Source: Crossaster papposus (taxonomy: Eukaryota; Echinodermata; Asteroidea; Velatida; Solasteridae). From it: 64,000 nt of DNA. Below, piece by piece: positions 11,801 through 24,600 of the stretch (its first letter is position 1; every line of letters begins with the position of its first letter). Made by a program: the position numbers and the translations under genes. The stretch spans positions 17,877 to 81,876 of the forward strand of contig JBAIAA010001627.1 in assembly GCA_037893245.1 (NCBI GenBank), in the 5' to 3' direction. Under the pieces are notes generated by a model. The model did not search any database, had not been told where the DNA came from, and saw only the letters and a list, made by a program, of their open reading frames with translations.

Positions 11801-14113
11801 TGTAAAGGGAAAGAAGTGTGCATAAGAAATATGTAAAGGGAAAGAAGTGTGCATAAGAAATATGTAAAGGGAAAGAAGTGTGCATAAGAAATATGTAAAG
11901 GGAAAGAAGTGTGCATAAGAAATATGTAAAGGGAAAGAAGTGTGCATAAGAAATATGTAAAGGGAAAGAAGTGTGCATAAGAAATATGTAAAGGGAAAGA
12001 AGTGTGCATAAGAAATATGTAAAGGGAAAGAAGTGTGCATAAGAAATATGTAAAGGGAAAGAAGTGTGCATAAGAAATATGTAAAGGGAAAGAAGTGTGC
12101 ATAAGAAATATGTAAAGGGAAAGAAGTGTGCATAAGAAATATGTAAAGGGAAAGAAGTGTGCATAAGAAATATGTAAAGGGAAAGAAGTGTGCATAAGAA
12201 ATATGTAAAGGGAAAGAAGTGTGCATAAGAAATATGTAAAGGGAAAGAAGTGTGCATAAGAAATATGTAAAGGGAAAGAAGTGTGCATAAGAAATATGTA
12301 AAGGGAAAGAAGTGTGCATAAGAAATATGTAAAGGGAAAGAAGTGTGCATAAGAAATATGTAAAGGGAAAGAAGTGTGCATAAGAAATATGTAAAGGGAA
12401 AGAAGTGTGCATAAGAAATATGTAAAGGGAAAGAAGTGTGCATAAGAAATATGTAAAGGGAAAGAAGTGTGCATAAGAAATATGTAAAGGGAAAGAAGTG
12501 TGCATAAGAAATATGTAAAGGGAAAGAAGTGTGCATAAGAAATATGTAAAGGGAAAGAAGTGTGCATAAGAAATATGTAAAGGGAAAGAAGTGTGCATAA
12601 GAAATATGTAAAGGGAAAGAAGTGTGCATAAGAAATATGTAAAGGGAAAGAAGTGTGCATAAGAAATATGTAAAGGGAAAGAAGTGTGCATAAGAAATAT
12701 GTAAAGGGAAAGAAGTGTGCATAAGAAATATGTAAAGGGAAAGAAGTGTGCATAAGAAATATGTAAAGGGAAAGAAGTGTGCATAAGAAATATGTAAAGG
12801 GAAAGAAGTGTGCATAAGAAATATGTAAAGGGAAAGAAGTGTGCATAAGAAATATGTAAAGGGAAAGAAGTGTGCATAAGAAATATGTAAAGGGAAAGAA
12901 GTGTGCATAAGAAATATGTAAAGGGAAAGAAGTGTGCATAAGAAATATGTAAAGGGAAAGAAGTGTGCATAAGAAATATGTAAAGGGAAAGAAGTGTGCA
13001 TAAGAAATATGTAAAGGGAAAGAAGTGTGCATAAGAAATATGTAAAGGGAAAGAAGTGTGCATAAGAAATATGTAAAGGGAAAGAAGTGTGCATAAGAAA
13101 TATGTAAAGGGAAAGAAGTGTGCATAAGAAATATGTAAAGGGAAAGAAGTGTGCATAAGAAATATGTAAAGGGAAAGAAGTGTGCATAAGAAATATGTAA
13201 AGGGAAAGAAGTGTGCATAAGAAATATGTAAAGGGAAAGAAGTGTGCATAAGAAATATGTAAAGGGAAAGAAGTGTGCATAAGAAATATGTAAAGGGAAA
13301 GAAGTGTGCATAAGAAATATGTAAAGGGAAAGAAGTGTGCATAAGAAATATGTAAAGGGAAAGAAGTGTGCATAAGAAATATGTAAAGGGAAAGAAGTGT
13401 GCATAAGAAATATGTAAAGGGAAAGAAGTGTGCATAAGAAATATGTAAAGGGAAAGAAGTGTGCATAAGAAATATGTAAAGGGAAAGAAGTGTGCATAAG
13501 AAATATGTAAAGGGAAAGAAGTGTGCATAAGAAATATGTAAAGGGAAAGAAGTGTGCATAAGAAATATGTAAAGGGAAAGAAGTGTGCATAAGAAATATG
13601 TAAAGGGAAAGAAGTGTGCATAAGAAATATGTAAAGGGAAAGAAGTGTGCATAAGAAATATGTAAAGGGAAAGAAGTGTGCATAAGAAATATGTAAAGGG
13701 AAAGAAGTGTGCATAAGAAATATGTAAAGGGAAAGAAGTGTGCATAAGAAATATGTAAAGGGAAAGAAGTGTGCATAAGAAATATGTAAAGGGAAAGAAG
13801 TGTGCATAAGAAATATGTAAAGGGAAAGAAGTGTGCATAAGAAATATGTAAAGGGAAAGAAGTGTGCATAAGAAATATGTAAAGGGAAAGAAGTGTGCAT
13901 AAGAAATATGTAAAGGGAAAGAAGTGTGCATAAGAAATATGTAAAGGGAAAGAAGTGTGCATAAGAAATATGTAAAGGGAAAGAAGTGTGCATAAGAAAT
14001 ATGTAAAGGGAAAGAAGTGTGCATAAGAAATATGTAAAGGGAAAGAAGTGTGCATAAGAAATATGTAAAGGGAAAGAAGTGTGCATAAGAAATATGTAAA
14101 GGGAAAGAAGTGT
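8841..14113 (+). repeat. Near-identical monomer run
   Basis: About 170 monomers. A few changes occur at the left end (AAAAGG near 8888, AAAGAG near 9014). A 34-bp unit with three extra bases lies at 9492-9525 (GTGTGCTGCATAAG). The rest appears to be exact consensus, with no gene or other element. Confidence 0.93.
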
Positions 14114-14173
14114 GCATAAGAAATACGTAATGTGGAAACAAGCCCTCAGAAATATGTAAAGGGAAAGAAGTGT
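14114..14173 (+). repeat. Degraded insert unit (60 bp)
   Basis: A 29-bp relic of the insert lies at 14124-14152. It still shows TGTGGAAACAAGCCCTC but has lost CTCGAG (it reads CCCTCAGAAA) and the CACATGATG half. The core order matches class G. It sits alone between two very uniform runs. Confidence 0.87.
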
Positions 14174-17100
14174 GCATAAGAAATATGTAAAGGGAAAGAA
14201 GTGTGCATAAGAAATATGTAAAGGGAAAGAAGTGTGCATAAGAAATATGTAAAGGGAAAGAAGTGTGCATAAGAAATATGTAAAGGGAAAGAAGTGTGCA
14301 TAAGAAATATGTAAAGGGAAAGAAGTGTGCATAAGAAATATGTAAAGGGAAAGAAGTGTGCATAAGAAATATGTAAAGGGAAAGAAGTGTGCATAAGAAA
14401 TATGTAAAGGGAAAGAAGTGTGCATAAGAAATATGTAAAGGGAAAGAAGTGTGCATAAGAAATATGTAAAGGGAAAGAAGTGTGCATAAGAAATATGTAA
14501 AGGGAAAGAAGTGTGCATAAGAAATATGTAAAGGGAAAGAAGTGTGCATAAGAAATATGTAAAGGGAAAGAAGTGTGCATAAGAAATATGTAAAGGGAAA
14601 GAAGTGTGCATAAGAAATATGTAAAGGGAAAGAAGTGTGCATAAGAAATATGTAAAGGGAAAGAAGTGTGCATAAGAAATATGTAAAGGGAAAGAAGTGT
14701 GCATAAGAAATATGTAAAGGGAAAGAAGTGTGCATAAGAAATATGTAAAGGGAAAGAAGTGTGCATAAGAAATATGTAAAGGGAAAGAAGTGTGCATAAG
14801 AAATATGTAAAGGGAAAGAAGTGTGCATAAGAAATATGTAAAGGGAAAGAAGTGTGCATAAGAAATATGTAAAGGGAAAGAAGTGTGCATAAGAAATATG
14901 TAAAGGGAAAGAAGTGTGCATAAGAAATATGTAAAGGGAAAGAAGTGTGCATAAGAAATATGTAAAGGGAAAGAAGTGTGCATAAGAAATATGTAAAGGG
15001 AAAGAAGTGTGCATAAGAAATATGTAAAGGGAAAGAAGTGTGCATAAGAAATATGTAAAGGGAAAGAAGTGTGCATAAGAAATATGTAAAGGGAAAGAAG
15101 TGTGCATAAGAAATATGTAAAGGGAAAGAAGTGTGCATAAGAAATATGTAAAGGGAAAGAAGTGTGCATAAGAAATATGTAAAGGGAAAGAAGTGTGCAT
15201 AAGAAATATGTAAAGGGAAAGAAGTGTGCATAAGAAATATGTAAAGGGAAAGAAGTGTGCATAAGAAATATGTAAAGGGAAAGAAGTGTGCATAAGAAAT
15301 ATGTAAAGGGAAAGAAGTGTGCATAAGAAATATGTAAAGGGAAAGAAGTGTGCATAAGAAATATGTAAAGGGAAAGAAGTGTGCATAAGAAATATGTAAA
15401 GGGAAAGAAGTGTGCATAAGAAATATGTAAAGGGAAAGAAGTGTGCATAAGAAATATGTAAAGGGAAAGAAGTGTGCATAAGAAATATGTAAAGGGAAAG
15501 AAGTGTGCATAAGAAATATGTAAAGGGAAAGAAGTGTGCATAAGAAATATGTAAAGGGAAAGAAGTGTGCATAAGAAATATGTAAAGGGAAAGAAGTGTG
15601 CATAAGAAATATGTAAAGGGAAAGAAGTGTGCATAAGAAATATGTAAAGGGAAAGAAGTGTGCATAAGAAATATGTAAAGGGAAAGAAGTGTGCATAAGA
15701 AATATGTAAAGGGAAAGAAGTGTGCATAAGAAATATGTAAAGGGAAAGAAGTGTGCATAAGAAATATGTAAAGGGAAAGAAGTGTGCATAAGAAATATGT
15801 AAAGGGAAAGAAGTGTGCATAAGAAATATGTAAAGGGAAAGAAGTGTGCATAAGAAATATGTAAAGGGAAAGAAGTGTGCATAAGAAATATGTAAAGGGA
15901 AAGAAGTGTGCATAAGAAATATGTAAAGGGAAAGAAGTGTGCATAAGAAATATGTAAAGGGAAAGAAGTGTGCATAAGAAATATGTAAAGGGAAAGAAGT
16001 GTGCATAAGAAATATGTAAAGGGAAAGAAGTGTGCATAAGAAATATGTAAAGGGAAAGAAGTGTGCATAAGAAATATGTAAAGGGAAAGAAGTGTGCATA
16101 AGAAATATGTAAAGGGAAAGAAGTGTGCATAAGAAATATGTAAAGGGAAAGAAGTGTGCATAAGAAATATGTAAAGGGAAAGAAGTGTGCATAAGAAATA
16201 TGTAAAGGGAAAGAAGTGTGCATAAGAAATATGTAAAGGGAAAGAAGTGTGCATAAGAAATATGTAAAGGGAAAGAAGTGTGCATAAGAAATATGTAAAG
16301 GGAAAGAAGTGTGCATAAGAAATATGTAAAGGGAAAGAAGTGTGCATAAGAAATATGTAAAGGGAAAGAAGTGTGCATAAGAAATATGTAAAGGGAAAGA
16401 AGTGTGCATAAGAAATATGTAAAGGGAAAGAAGTGTGCATAAGAAATATGTAAAGGGAAAGAAGTGTGCATAAGAAATATGTAAAGGGAAAGAAGTGTGC
16501 ATAAGAAATATGTAAAGGGAAAGAAGTGTGCATAAGAAATATGTAAAGGGAAAGAAGTGTGCATAAGAAATATGTAAAGGGAAAGAAGTGTGCATAAGAA
16601 ATATGTAAAGGGAAAGAAGTGTGCATAAGAAATATGTAAAGGGAAAGAAGTGTGCATAAGAAATATGTAAAGGGAAAGAAGTGTGCATAAGAAATATGTA
16701 AAGGGAAAGAAGTGTGCATAAGAAATATGTAAAGGGAAAGAAGTGTGCATAAGAAATATGTAAAGGGAAAGAAGTGTGCATAAGAAATATGTAAAGGGAA
16801 AGAAGTGTGCATAAGAAATATGTAAAGGGAAAGAAGTGTGCATAAGAAATATGTAAAGGGAAAGAAGTGTGCATAAGAAATATGTAAAGGGAAAGAAGTG
16901 TGCATAAGAAATATGTAAAGGGAAAGAAGTGTGCATAAGAAATATGTAAAGGGAAAGAAGTGTGCATAAGAAATATGTAAAGGGAAAGAAGTGTGCATAA
17001 GAAATATGTAAAGGGAAAGAAGTGTGCATAAGAAATATGTAAAGGGAAAGAAGTGTGCATAAGAAATATGTAAAGGGAAAGAAGTGTGCATAAGAAATAT

Positions 17101-20100
17101 GTAAAGGGAAAGAAGTGTGCATAAGAAATATGTAAAGGGAAAGAAGTGTGCATAAGAAATATGTAAAGGGAAAGAAGTGTGCATAAGAAATATGTAAAGG
17201 GAAAGAAGTGTGCATAAGAAATATGTAAAGGGAAAGAAGTGTGCATAAGAAATATGTAAAGGGAAAGAAGTGTGCATAAGAAATATGTAAAGGGAAAGAA
17301 GTGTGCATAAGAAATATGTAAAGGGAAAGAAGTGTGCATAAGAAATATGTAAAGGGAAAGAAGTGTGCATAAGAAATATGTAAAGGGAAAGAAGTGTGCA
17401 TAAGAAATATGTAAAGGGAAAGAAGTGTGCATAAGAAATATGTAAAGGGAAAGAAGTGTGCATAAGAAATATGTAAAGGGAAAGAAGTGTGCATAAGAAA
17501 TATGTAAAGGGAAAGAAGTGTGCATAAGAAATATGTAAAGGGAAAGAAGTGTGCATAAGAAATATGTAAAGGGAAAGAAGTGTGCATAAGAAATATGTAA
17601 AGGGAAAGAAGTGTGCATAAGAAATATGTAAAGGGAAAGAAGTGTGCATAAGAAATATGTAAAGGGAAAGAAGTGTGCATAAGAAATATGTAAAGGGAAA
17701 GAAGTGTGCATAAGAAATATGTAAAGGGAAAGAAGTGTGCATAAGAAATATGTAAAGGGAAAGAAGTGTGCATAAGAAATATGTAAAGGGAAAGAAGTGT
17801 GCATAAGAAATATGTAAAGGGAAAGAAGTGTGCATAAGAAATATGTAAAGGGAAAGAAGTGTGCATAAGAAATATGTAAAGGGAAAGAAGTGTGCATAAG
17901 AAATATGTAAAGGGAAAGAAGTGTGCATAAGAAATATGTAAAGGGAAAGAAGTGTGCATAAGAAATATGTAAAGGGAAAGAAGTGTGCATAAGAAATATG
18001 TAAAGGGAAAGAAGTGTGCATAAGAAATATGTAAAGGGAAAGAAGTGTGCATAAGAAATATGTAAAGGGAAAGAAGTGTGCATAAGAAATATGTAAAGGG
18101 AAAGAAGTGTGCATAAGAAATATGTAAAGGGAAAGAAGTGTGCATAAGAAATATGTAAAGGGAAAGAAGTGTGCATAAGAAATATGTAAAGGGAAAGAAG
18201 TGTGCATAAGAAATATGTAAAGGGAAAGAAGTGTGCATAAGAAATATGTAAAGGGAAAGAAGTGTGCATAAGAAATATGTAAAGGGAAAGAAGTGTGCAT
18301 AAGAAATATGTAAAGGGAAAGAAGTGTGCATAAGAAATATGTAAAGGGAAAGAAGTGTGCATAAGAAATATGTAAAGGGAAAGAAGTGTGCATAAGAAAT
18401 ATGTAAAGGGAAAGAAGTGTGCATAAGAAATATGTAAAGGGAAAGAAGTGTGCATAAGAAATATGTAAAGGGAAAGAAGTGTGCATAAGAAATATGTAAA
18501 GGGAAAGAAGTGTGCATAAGAAATATGTAAAGGGAAAGAAGTGTGCATAAGAAATATGTAAAGGGAAAGAAGTGTGCATAAGAAATATGTAAAGGGAAAG
18601 AAGTGTGCATAAGAAATATGTAAAGGGAAAGAAGTGTGCATAAGAAATATGTAAAGGGAAAGAAGTGTGCATAAGAAATATGTAAAGGGAAAGAAGTGTG
18701 CATAAGAAATATGTAAAGGGAAAGAAGTGTGCATAAGAAATATGTAAAGGGAAAGAAGTGTGCATAAGAAATATGTAAAGGGAAAGAAGTGTGCATAAGA
18801 AATATGTAAAGGGAAAGAAGTGTGCATAAGAAATATGTAAAGGGAAAGAAGTGTGCATAAGAAATATGTAAAGGGAAAGAAGTGTGCATAAGAAATATGT
18901 AAAGGGAAAGAAGTGTGCATAAGAAATATGTAAAGGGAAAGAAGTGTGCATAAGAAATATGTAAAGGGAAAGAAGTGTGCATAAGAAATATGTAAAGGGA
19001 AAGAAGTGTGCATAAGAAATATGTAAAGGGAAAGAAGTGTGCATAAGAAATATGTAAAGGGAAAGAAGTGTGCATAAGAAATATGTAAAGGGAAAGAAGT
19101 GTGCATAAGAAATATGTAAAGGGAAAGAAGTGTGCATAAGAAATATGTAAAGGGAAAGAAGTGTGCATAAGAAATATGTAAAGGGAAAGAAGTGTGCATA
19201 AGAAATATGTAAAGGGAAAGAAGTGTGCATAAGAAATATGTAAAGGGAAAGAAGTGTGCATAAGAAATATGTAAAGGGAAAGAAGTGTGCATAAGAAATA
19301 TGTAAAGGGAAAGAAGTGTGCATAAGAAATATGTAAAGGGAAAGAAGTGTGCATAAGAAATATGTAAAGGGAAAGAAGTGTGCATAAGAAATATGTAAAG
19401 GGAAAGAAGTGTGCATAAGAAATATGTAAAGGGAAAGAAGTGTGCATAAGAAATATGTAAAGGGAAAGAAGTGTGCATAAGAAATATGTAAAGGGAAAGA
19501 AGTGTGCATAAGAAATATGTAAAGGGAAAGAAGTGTGCATAAGAAATATGTAAAGGGAAAGAAGTGTGCATAAGAAATATGTAAAGGGAAAGAAGTGTGC
19601 ATAAGAAATATGTAAAGGGAAAGAAGTGTGCATAAGAAATATGTAAAGGGAAAGAAGTGTGCATAAGAAATATGTAAAGGGAAAGAAGTGTGCATAAGAA
19701 ATATGTAAAGGGAAAGAAGTGTGCATAAGAAATATGTAAAGGGAAAGAAGTGTGCATAAGAAATATGTAAAGGGAAAGAAGTGTGCATAAGAAATATGTA
19801 AAGGGAAAGAAGTGTGCATAAGAAATATGTAAAGGGAAAGAAGTGTGCATAAGAAATATGTAAAGGGAAAGAAGTGTGCATAAGAAATATGTAAAGGGAA
19901 AGAAGTGTGCATAAGAAATATGTAAAGGGAAAGAAGTGTGCATAAGAAATATGTAAAGGGAAAGAAGTGTGCATAAGAAATATGTAAAGGGAAAGAAGTG
20001 TGCATAAGAAATATGTAAAGGGAAAGAAGTGTGCATAAGAAATATGTAAAGGGAAAGAAGTGTGCATAAGAAATATGTAAAGGGAAAGAAGTGTGCATAA

Positions 20101-21613
20101 GAAATATGTAAAGGGAAAGAAGTGTGCATAAGAAATATGTAAAGGGAAAGAAGTGTGCATAAGAAATATGTAAAGGGAAAGAAGTGTGCATAAGAAATAT
20201 GTAAAGGGAAAGAAGTGTGCATAAGAAATATGTAAAGGGAAAGAAGTGTGCATAAGAAATATGTAAAGGGAAAGAAGTGTGCATAAGAAATATGTAAAGG
20301 GAAAGAAGTGTGCATAAGAAATATGTAAAGGGAAAGAAGTGTGCATAAGAAATATGTAAAGGGAAAGAAGTGTGCATAAGAAATATGTAAAGGGAAAGAA
20401 GTGTGCATAAGAAATATGTAAAGGGAAAGAAGTGTGCATAAGAAATATGTAAAGGGAAAGAAGTGTGCATAAGAAATATGTAAAGGGAAAGAAGTGTGCA
20501 TAAGAAATATGTAAAGGGAAAGAAGTGTGCATAAGAAATATGTAAAGGGAAAGAAGTGTGCATAAGAAATATGTAAAGGGAAAGAAGTGTGCATAAGAAA
20601 TATGTAAAGGGAAAGAAGTGTGCATAAGAAATATGTAAAGGGAAAGAAGTGTGCATAAGAAATATGTAAAGGGAAAGAAGTGTGCATAAGAAATATGTAA
20701 AGGGAAAGAAGTGTGCATAAGAAATATGTAAAGGGAAAGAAGTGTGCATAAGAAATATGTAAAGGGAAAGAAGTGTGCATAAGAAATATGTAAAGGGAAA
20801 GAAGTGTGCATAAGAAATATGTAAAGGGAAAGAAGTGTGCATAAGAAATATGTAAAGGGAAAGAAGTGTGCATAAGAAATATGTAAAGGGAAAGAAGTGT
20901 GCATAAGAAATATGTAAAGGGAAAGAAGTGTGCATAAGAAATATGTAAAGGGAAAGAAGTGTGCATAAGAAATATGTAAAGGGAAAGAAGTGTGCATAAG
21001 AAATATGTAAAGGGAAAGAAGTGTGCATAAGAAATATGTAAAGGGAAAGAAGTGTGCATAAGAAATATGTAAAGGGAAAGAAGTGTGCATAAGAAATATG
21101 TAAAGGGAAAGAAGTGTGCATAAGAAATATGTAAAGGGAAAGAAGTGTGCATAAGAAATATGTAAAGGGAAAGAAGTGTGCATAAGAAATATGTAAAGGG
21201 AAAGAAGTGTGCATAAGAAATATGTAAAGGGAAAGAAGTGTGCATAAGAAATATGTAAAGGGAAAGAAGTGTGCATAAGAAATATGTAAAGGGAAAGAAG
21301 TGTGCATAAGAAATATGTAAAGGGAAAGAAGTGTGCATAAGAAATATGTAAAGGGAAAGAAGTGTGCATAAGAAATATGTAAAGGGAAAGAAGTGTGCAT
21401 AAGAAATATGTAAAGGGAAAGAAGTGTGCATAAGAAATATGTAAAGGGAAAGAAGTGTGCATAAGAAATATGTAAAGGGAAAGAAGTGTGCATAAGAAAT
21501 ATGTAAAGGGAAAGAAGTGTGCATAAGAAATATGTAAAGGGAAAGAAGTGTGCATAAGAAATATGTAAAGGGAAAGAAGTGTGCATAAGAAATATGTAAA
21601 GGGAAAGAAGTGT
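14174..21613 (+). repeat. Near-identical monomer run
   Basis: Exactly 240 monomers by length, with no variant seen by eye. Together with the next run this is the most homogeneous stretch of the window. No gene or other element is visible. Confidence 0.93.
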
Positions 21614-21660
21614 GCATAAGAAATAAAAAGAAGGCATAATATGTAAAGGGAAAGAAGTGT
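21614..21660 (+). repeat. Collapsed monomer pair (47 bp instead of 62)
   Basis: The sequence runs GCATAAGAAATAAAAAG then AAGGCATAATATG. Fifteen bases are missing in several small pieces across two monomers. Scattered losses of this kind fit either a recombination scar or a low-quality consensus patch between two perfect blocks. Confidence 0.8.
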
Positions 21661-24600
21661 GCATAAGAAATATGTAAAGGGAAAGAAGTGTGCATAAGAA
21701 ATATGTAAAGGGAAAGAAGTGTGCATAAGAAATATGTAAAGGGAAAGAAGTGTGCATAAGAAATATGTAAAGGGAAAGAAGTGTGCATAAGAAATATGTA
21801 AAGGGAAAGAAGTGTGCATAAGAAATATGTAAAGGGAAAGAAGTGTGCATAAGAAATATGTAAAGGGAAAGAAGTGTGCATAAGAAATATGTAAAGGGAA
21901 AGAAGTGTGCATAAGAAATATGTAAAGGGAAAGAAGTGTGCATAAGAAATATGTAAAGGGAAAGAAGTGTGCATAAGAAATATGTAAAGGGAAAGAAGTG
22001 TGCATAAGAAATATGTAAAGGGAAAGAAGTGTGCATAAGAAATATGTAAAGGGAAAGAAGTGTGCATAAGAAATATGTAAAGGGAAAGAAGTGTGCATAA
22101 GAAATATGTAAAGGGAAAGAAGTGTGCATAAGAAATATGTAAAGGGAAAGAAGTGTGCATAAGAAATATGTAAAGGGAAAGAAGTGTGCATAAGAAATAT
22201 GTAAAGGGAAAGAAGTGTGCATAAGAAATATGTAAAGGGAAAGAAGTGTGCATAAGAAATATGTAAAGGGAAAGAAGTGTGCATAAGAAATATGTAAAGG
22301 GAAAGAAGTGTGCATAAGAAATATGTAAAGGGAAAGAAGTGTGCATAAGAAATATGTAAAGGGAAAGAAGTGTGCATAAGAAATATGTAAAGGGAAAGAA
22401 GTGTGCATAAGAAATATGTAAAGGGAAAGAAGTGTGCATAAGAAATATGTAAAGGGAAAGAAGTGTGCATAAGAAATATGTAAAGGGAAAGAAGTGTGCA
22501 TAAGAAATATGTAAAGGGAAAGAAGTGTGCATAAGAAATATGTAAAGGGAAAGAAGTGTGCATAAGAAATATGTAAAGGGAAAGAAGTGTGCATAAGAAA
22601 TATGTAAAGGGAAAGAAGTGTGCATAAGAAATATGTAAAGGGAAAGAAGTGTGCATAAGAAATATGTAAAGGGAAAGAAGTGTGCATAAGAAATATGTAA
22701 AGGGAAAGAAGTGTGCATAAGAAATATGTAAAGGGAAAGAAGTGTGCATAAGAAATATGTAAAGGGAAAGAAGTGTGCATAAGAAATATGTAAAGGGAAA
22801 GAAGTGTGCATAAGAAATATGTAAAGGGAAAGAAGTGTGCATAAGAAATATGTAAAGGGAAAGAAGTGTGCATAAGAAATATGTAAAGGGAAAGAAGTGT
22901 GCATAAGAAATATGTAAAGGGAAAGAAGTGTGCATAAGAAATATGTAAAGGGAAAGAAGTGTGCATAAGAAATATGTAAAGGGAAAGAAGTGTGCATAAG
23001 AAATATGTAAAGGGAAAGAAGTGTGCATAAGAAATATGTAAAGGGAAAGAAGTGTGCATAAGAAATATGTAAAGGGAAAGAAGTGTGCATAAGAAATATG
23101 TAAAGGGAAAGAAGTGTGCATAAGAAATATGTAAAGGGAAAGAAGTGTGCATAAGAAATATGTAAAGGGAAAGAAGTGTGCATAAGAAATATGTAAAGGG
23201 AAAGAAGTGTGCATAAGAAATATGTAAAGGGAAAGAAGTGTGCATAAGAAATATGTAAAGGGAAAGAAGTGTGCATAAGAAATATGTAAAGGGAAAGAAG
23301 TGTGCATAAGAAATATGTAAAGGGAAAGAAGTGTGCATAAGAAATATGTAAAGGGAAAGAAGTGTGCATAAGAAATATGTAAAGGGAAAGAAGTGTGCAT
23401 AAGAAATATGTAAAGGGAAAGAAGTGTGCATAAGAAATATGTAAAGGGAAAGAAGTGTGCATAAGAAATATGTAAAGGGAAAGAAGTGTGCATAAGAAAT
23501 ATGTAAAGGGAAAGAAGTGTGCATAAGAAATATGTAAAGGGAAAGAAGTGTGCATAAGAAATATGTAAAGGGAAAGAAGTGTGCATAAGAAATATGTAAA
23601 GGGAAAGAAGTGTGCATAAGAAATATGTAAAGGGAAAGAAGTGTGCATAAGAAATATGTAAAGGGAAAGAAGTGTGCATAAGAAATATGTAAAGGGAAAG
23701 AAGTGTGCATAAGAAATATGTAAAGGGAAAGAAGTGTGCATAAGAAATATGTAAAGGGAAAGAAGTGTGCATAAGAAATATGTAAAGGGAAAGAAGTGTG
23801 CATAAGAAATATGTAAAGGGAAAGAAGTGTGCATAAGAAATATGTAAAGGGAAAGAAGTGTGCATAAGAAATATGTAAAGGGAAAGAAGTGTGCATAAGA
23901 AATATGTAAAGGGAAAGAAGTGTGCATAAGAAATATGTAAAGGGAAAGAAGTGTGCATAAGAAATATGTAAAGGGAAAGAAGTGTGCATAAGAAATATGT
24001 AAAGGGAAAGAAGTGTGCATAAGAAATATGTAAAGGGAAAGAAGTGTGCATAAGAAATATGTAAAGGGAAAGAAGTGTGCATAAGAAATATGTAAAGGGA
24101 AAGAAGTGTGCATAAGAAATATGTAAAGGGAAAGAAGTGTGCATAAGAAATATGTAAAGGGAAAGAAGTGTGCATAAGAAATATGTAAAGGGAAAGAAGT
24201 GTGCATAAGAAATATGTAAAGGGAAAGAAGTGTGCATAAGAAATATGTAAAGGGAAAGAAGTGTGCATAAGAAATATGTAAAGGGAAAGAAGTGTGCATA
24301 AGAAATATGTAAAGGGAAAGAAGTGTGCATAAGAAATATGTAAAGGGAAAGAAGTGTGCATAAGAAATATGTAAAGGGAAAGAAGTGTGCATAAGAAATA
24401 TGTAAAGGGAAAGAAGTGTGCATAAGAAATATGTAAAGGGAAAGAAGTGTGCATAAGAAATATGTAAAGGGAAAGAAGTGTGCATAAGAAATATGTAAAG
24501 GGAAAGAAGTGTGCATAAGAAATATGTAAAGGGAAAGAAGTGTGCATAAGAAATATGTAAAGGGAAAGAAGTGTGCATAAGAAATATGTAAAGGGAAAGA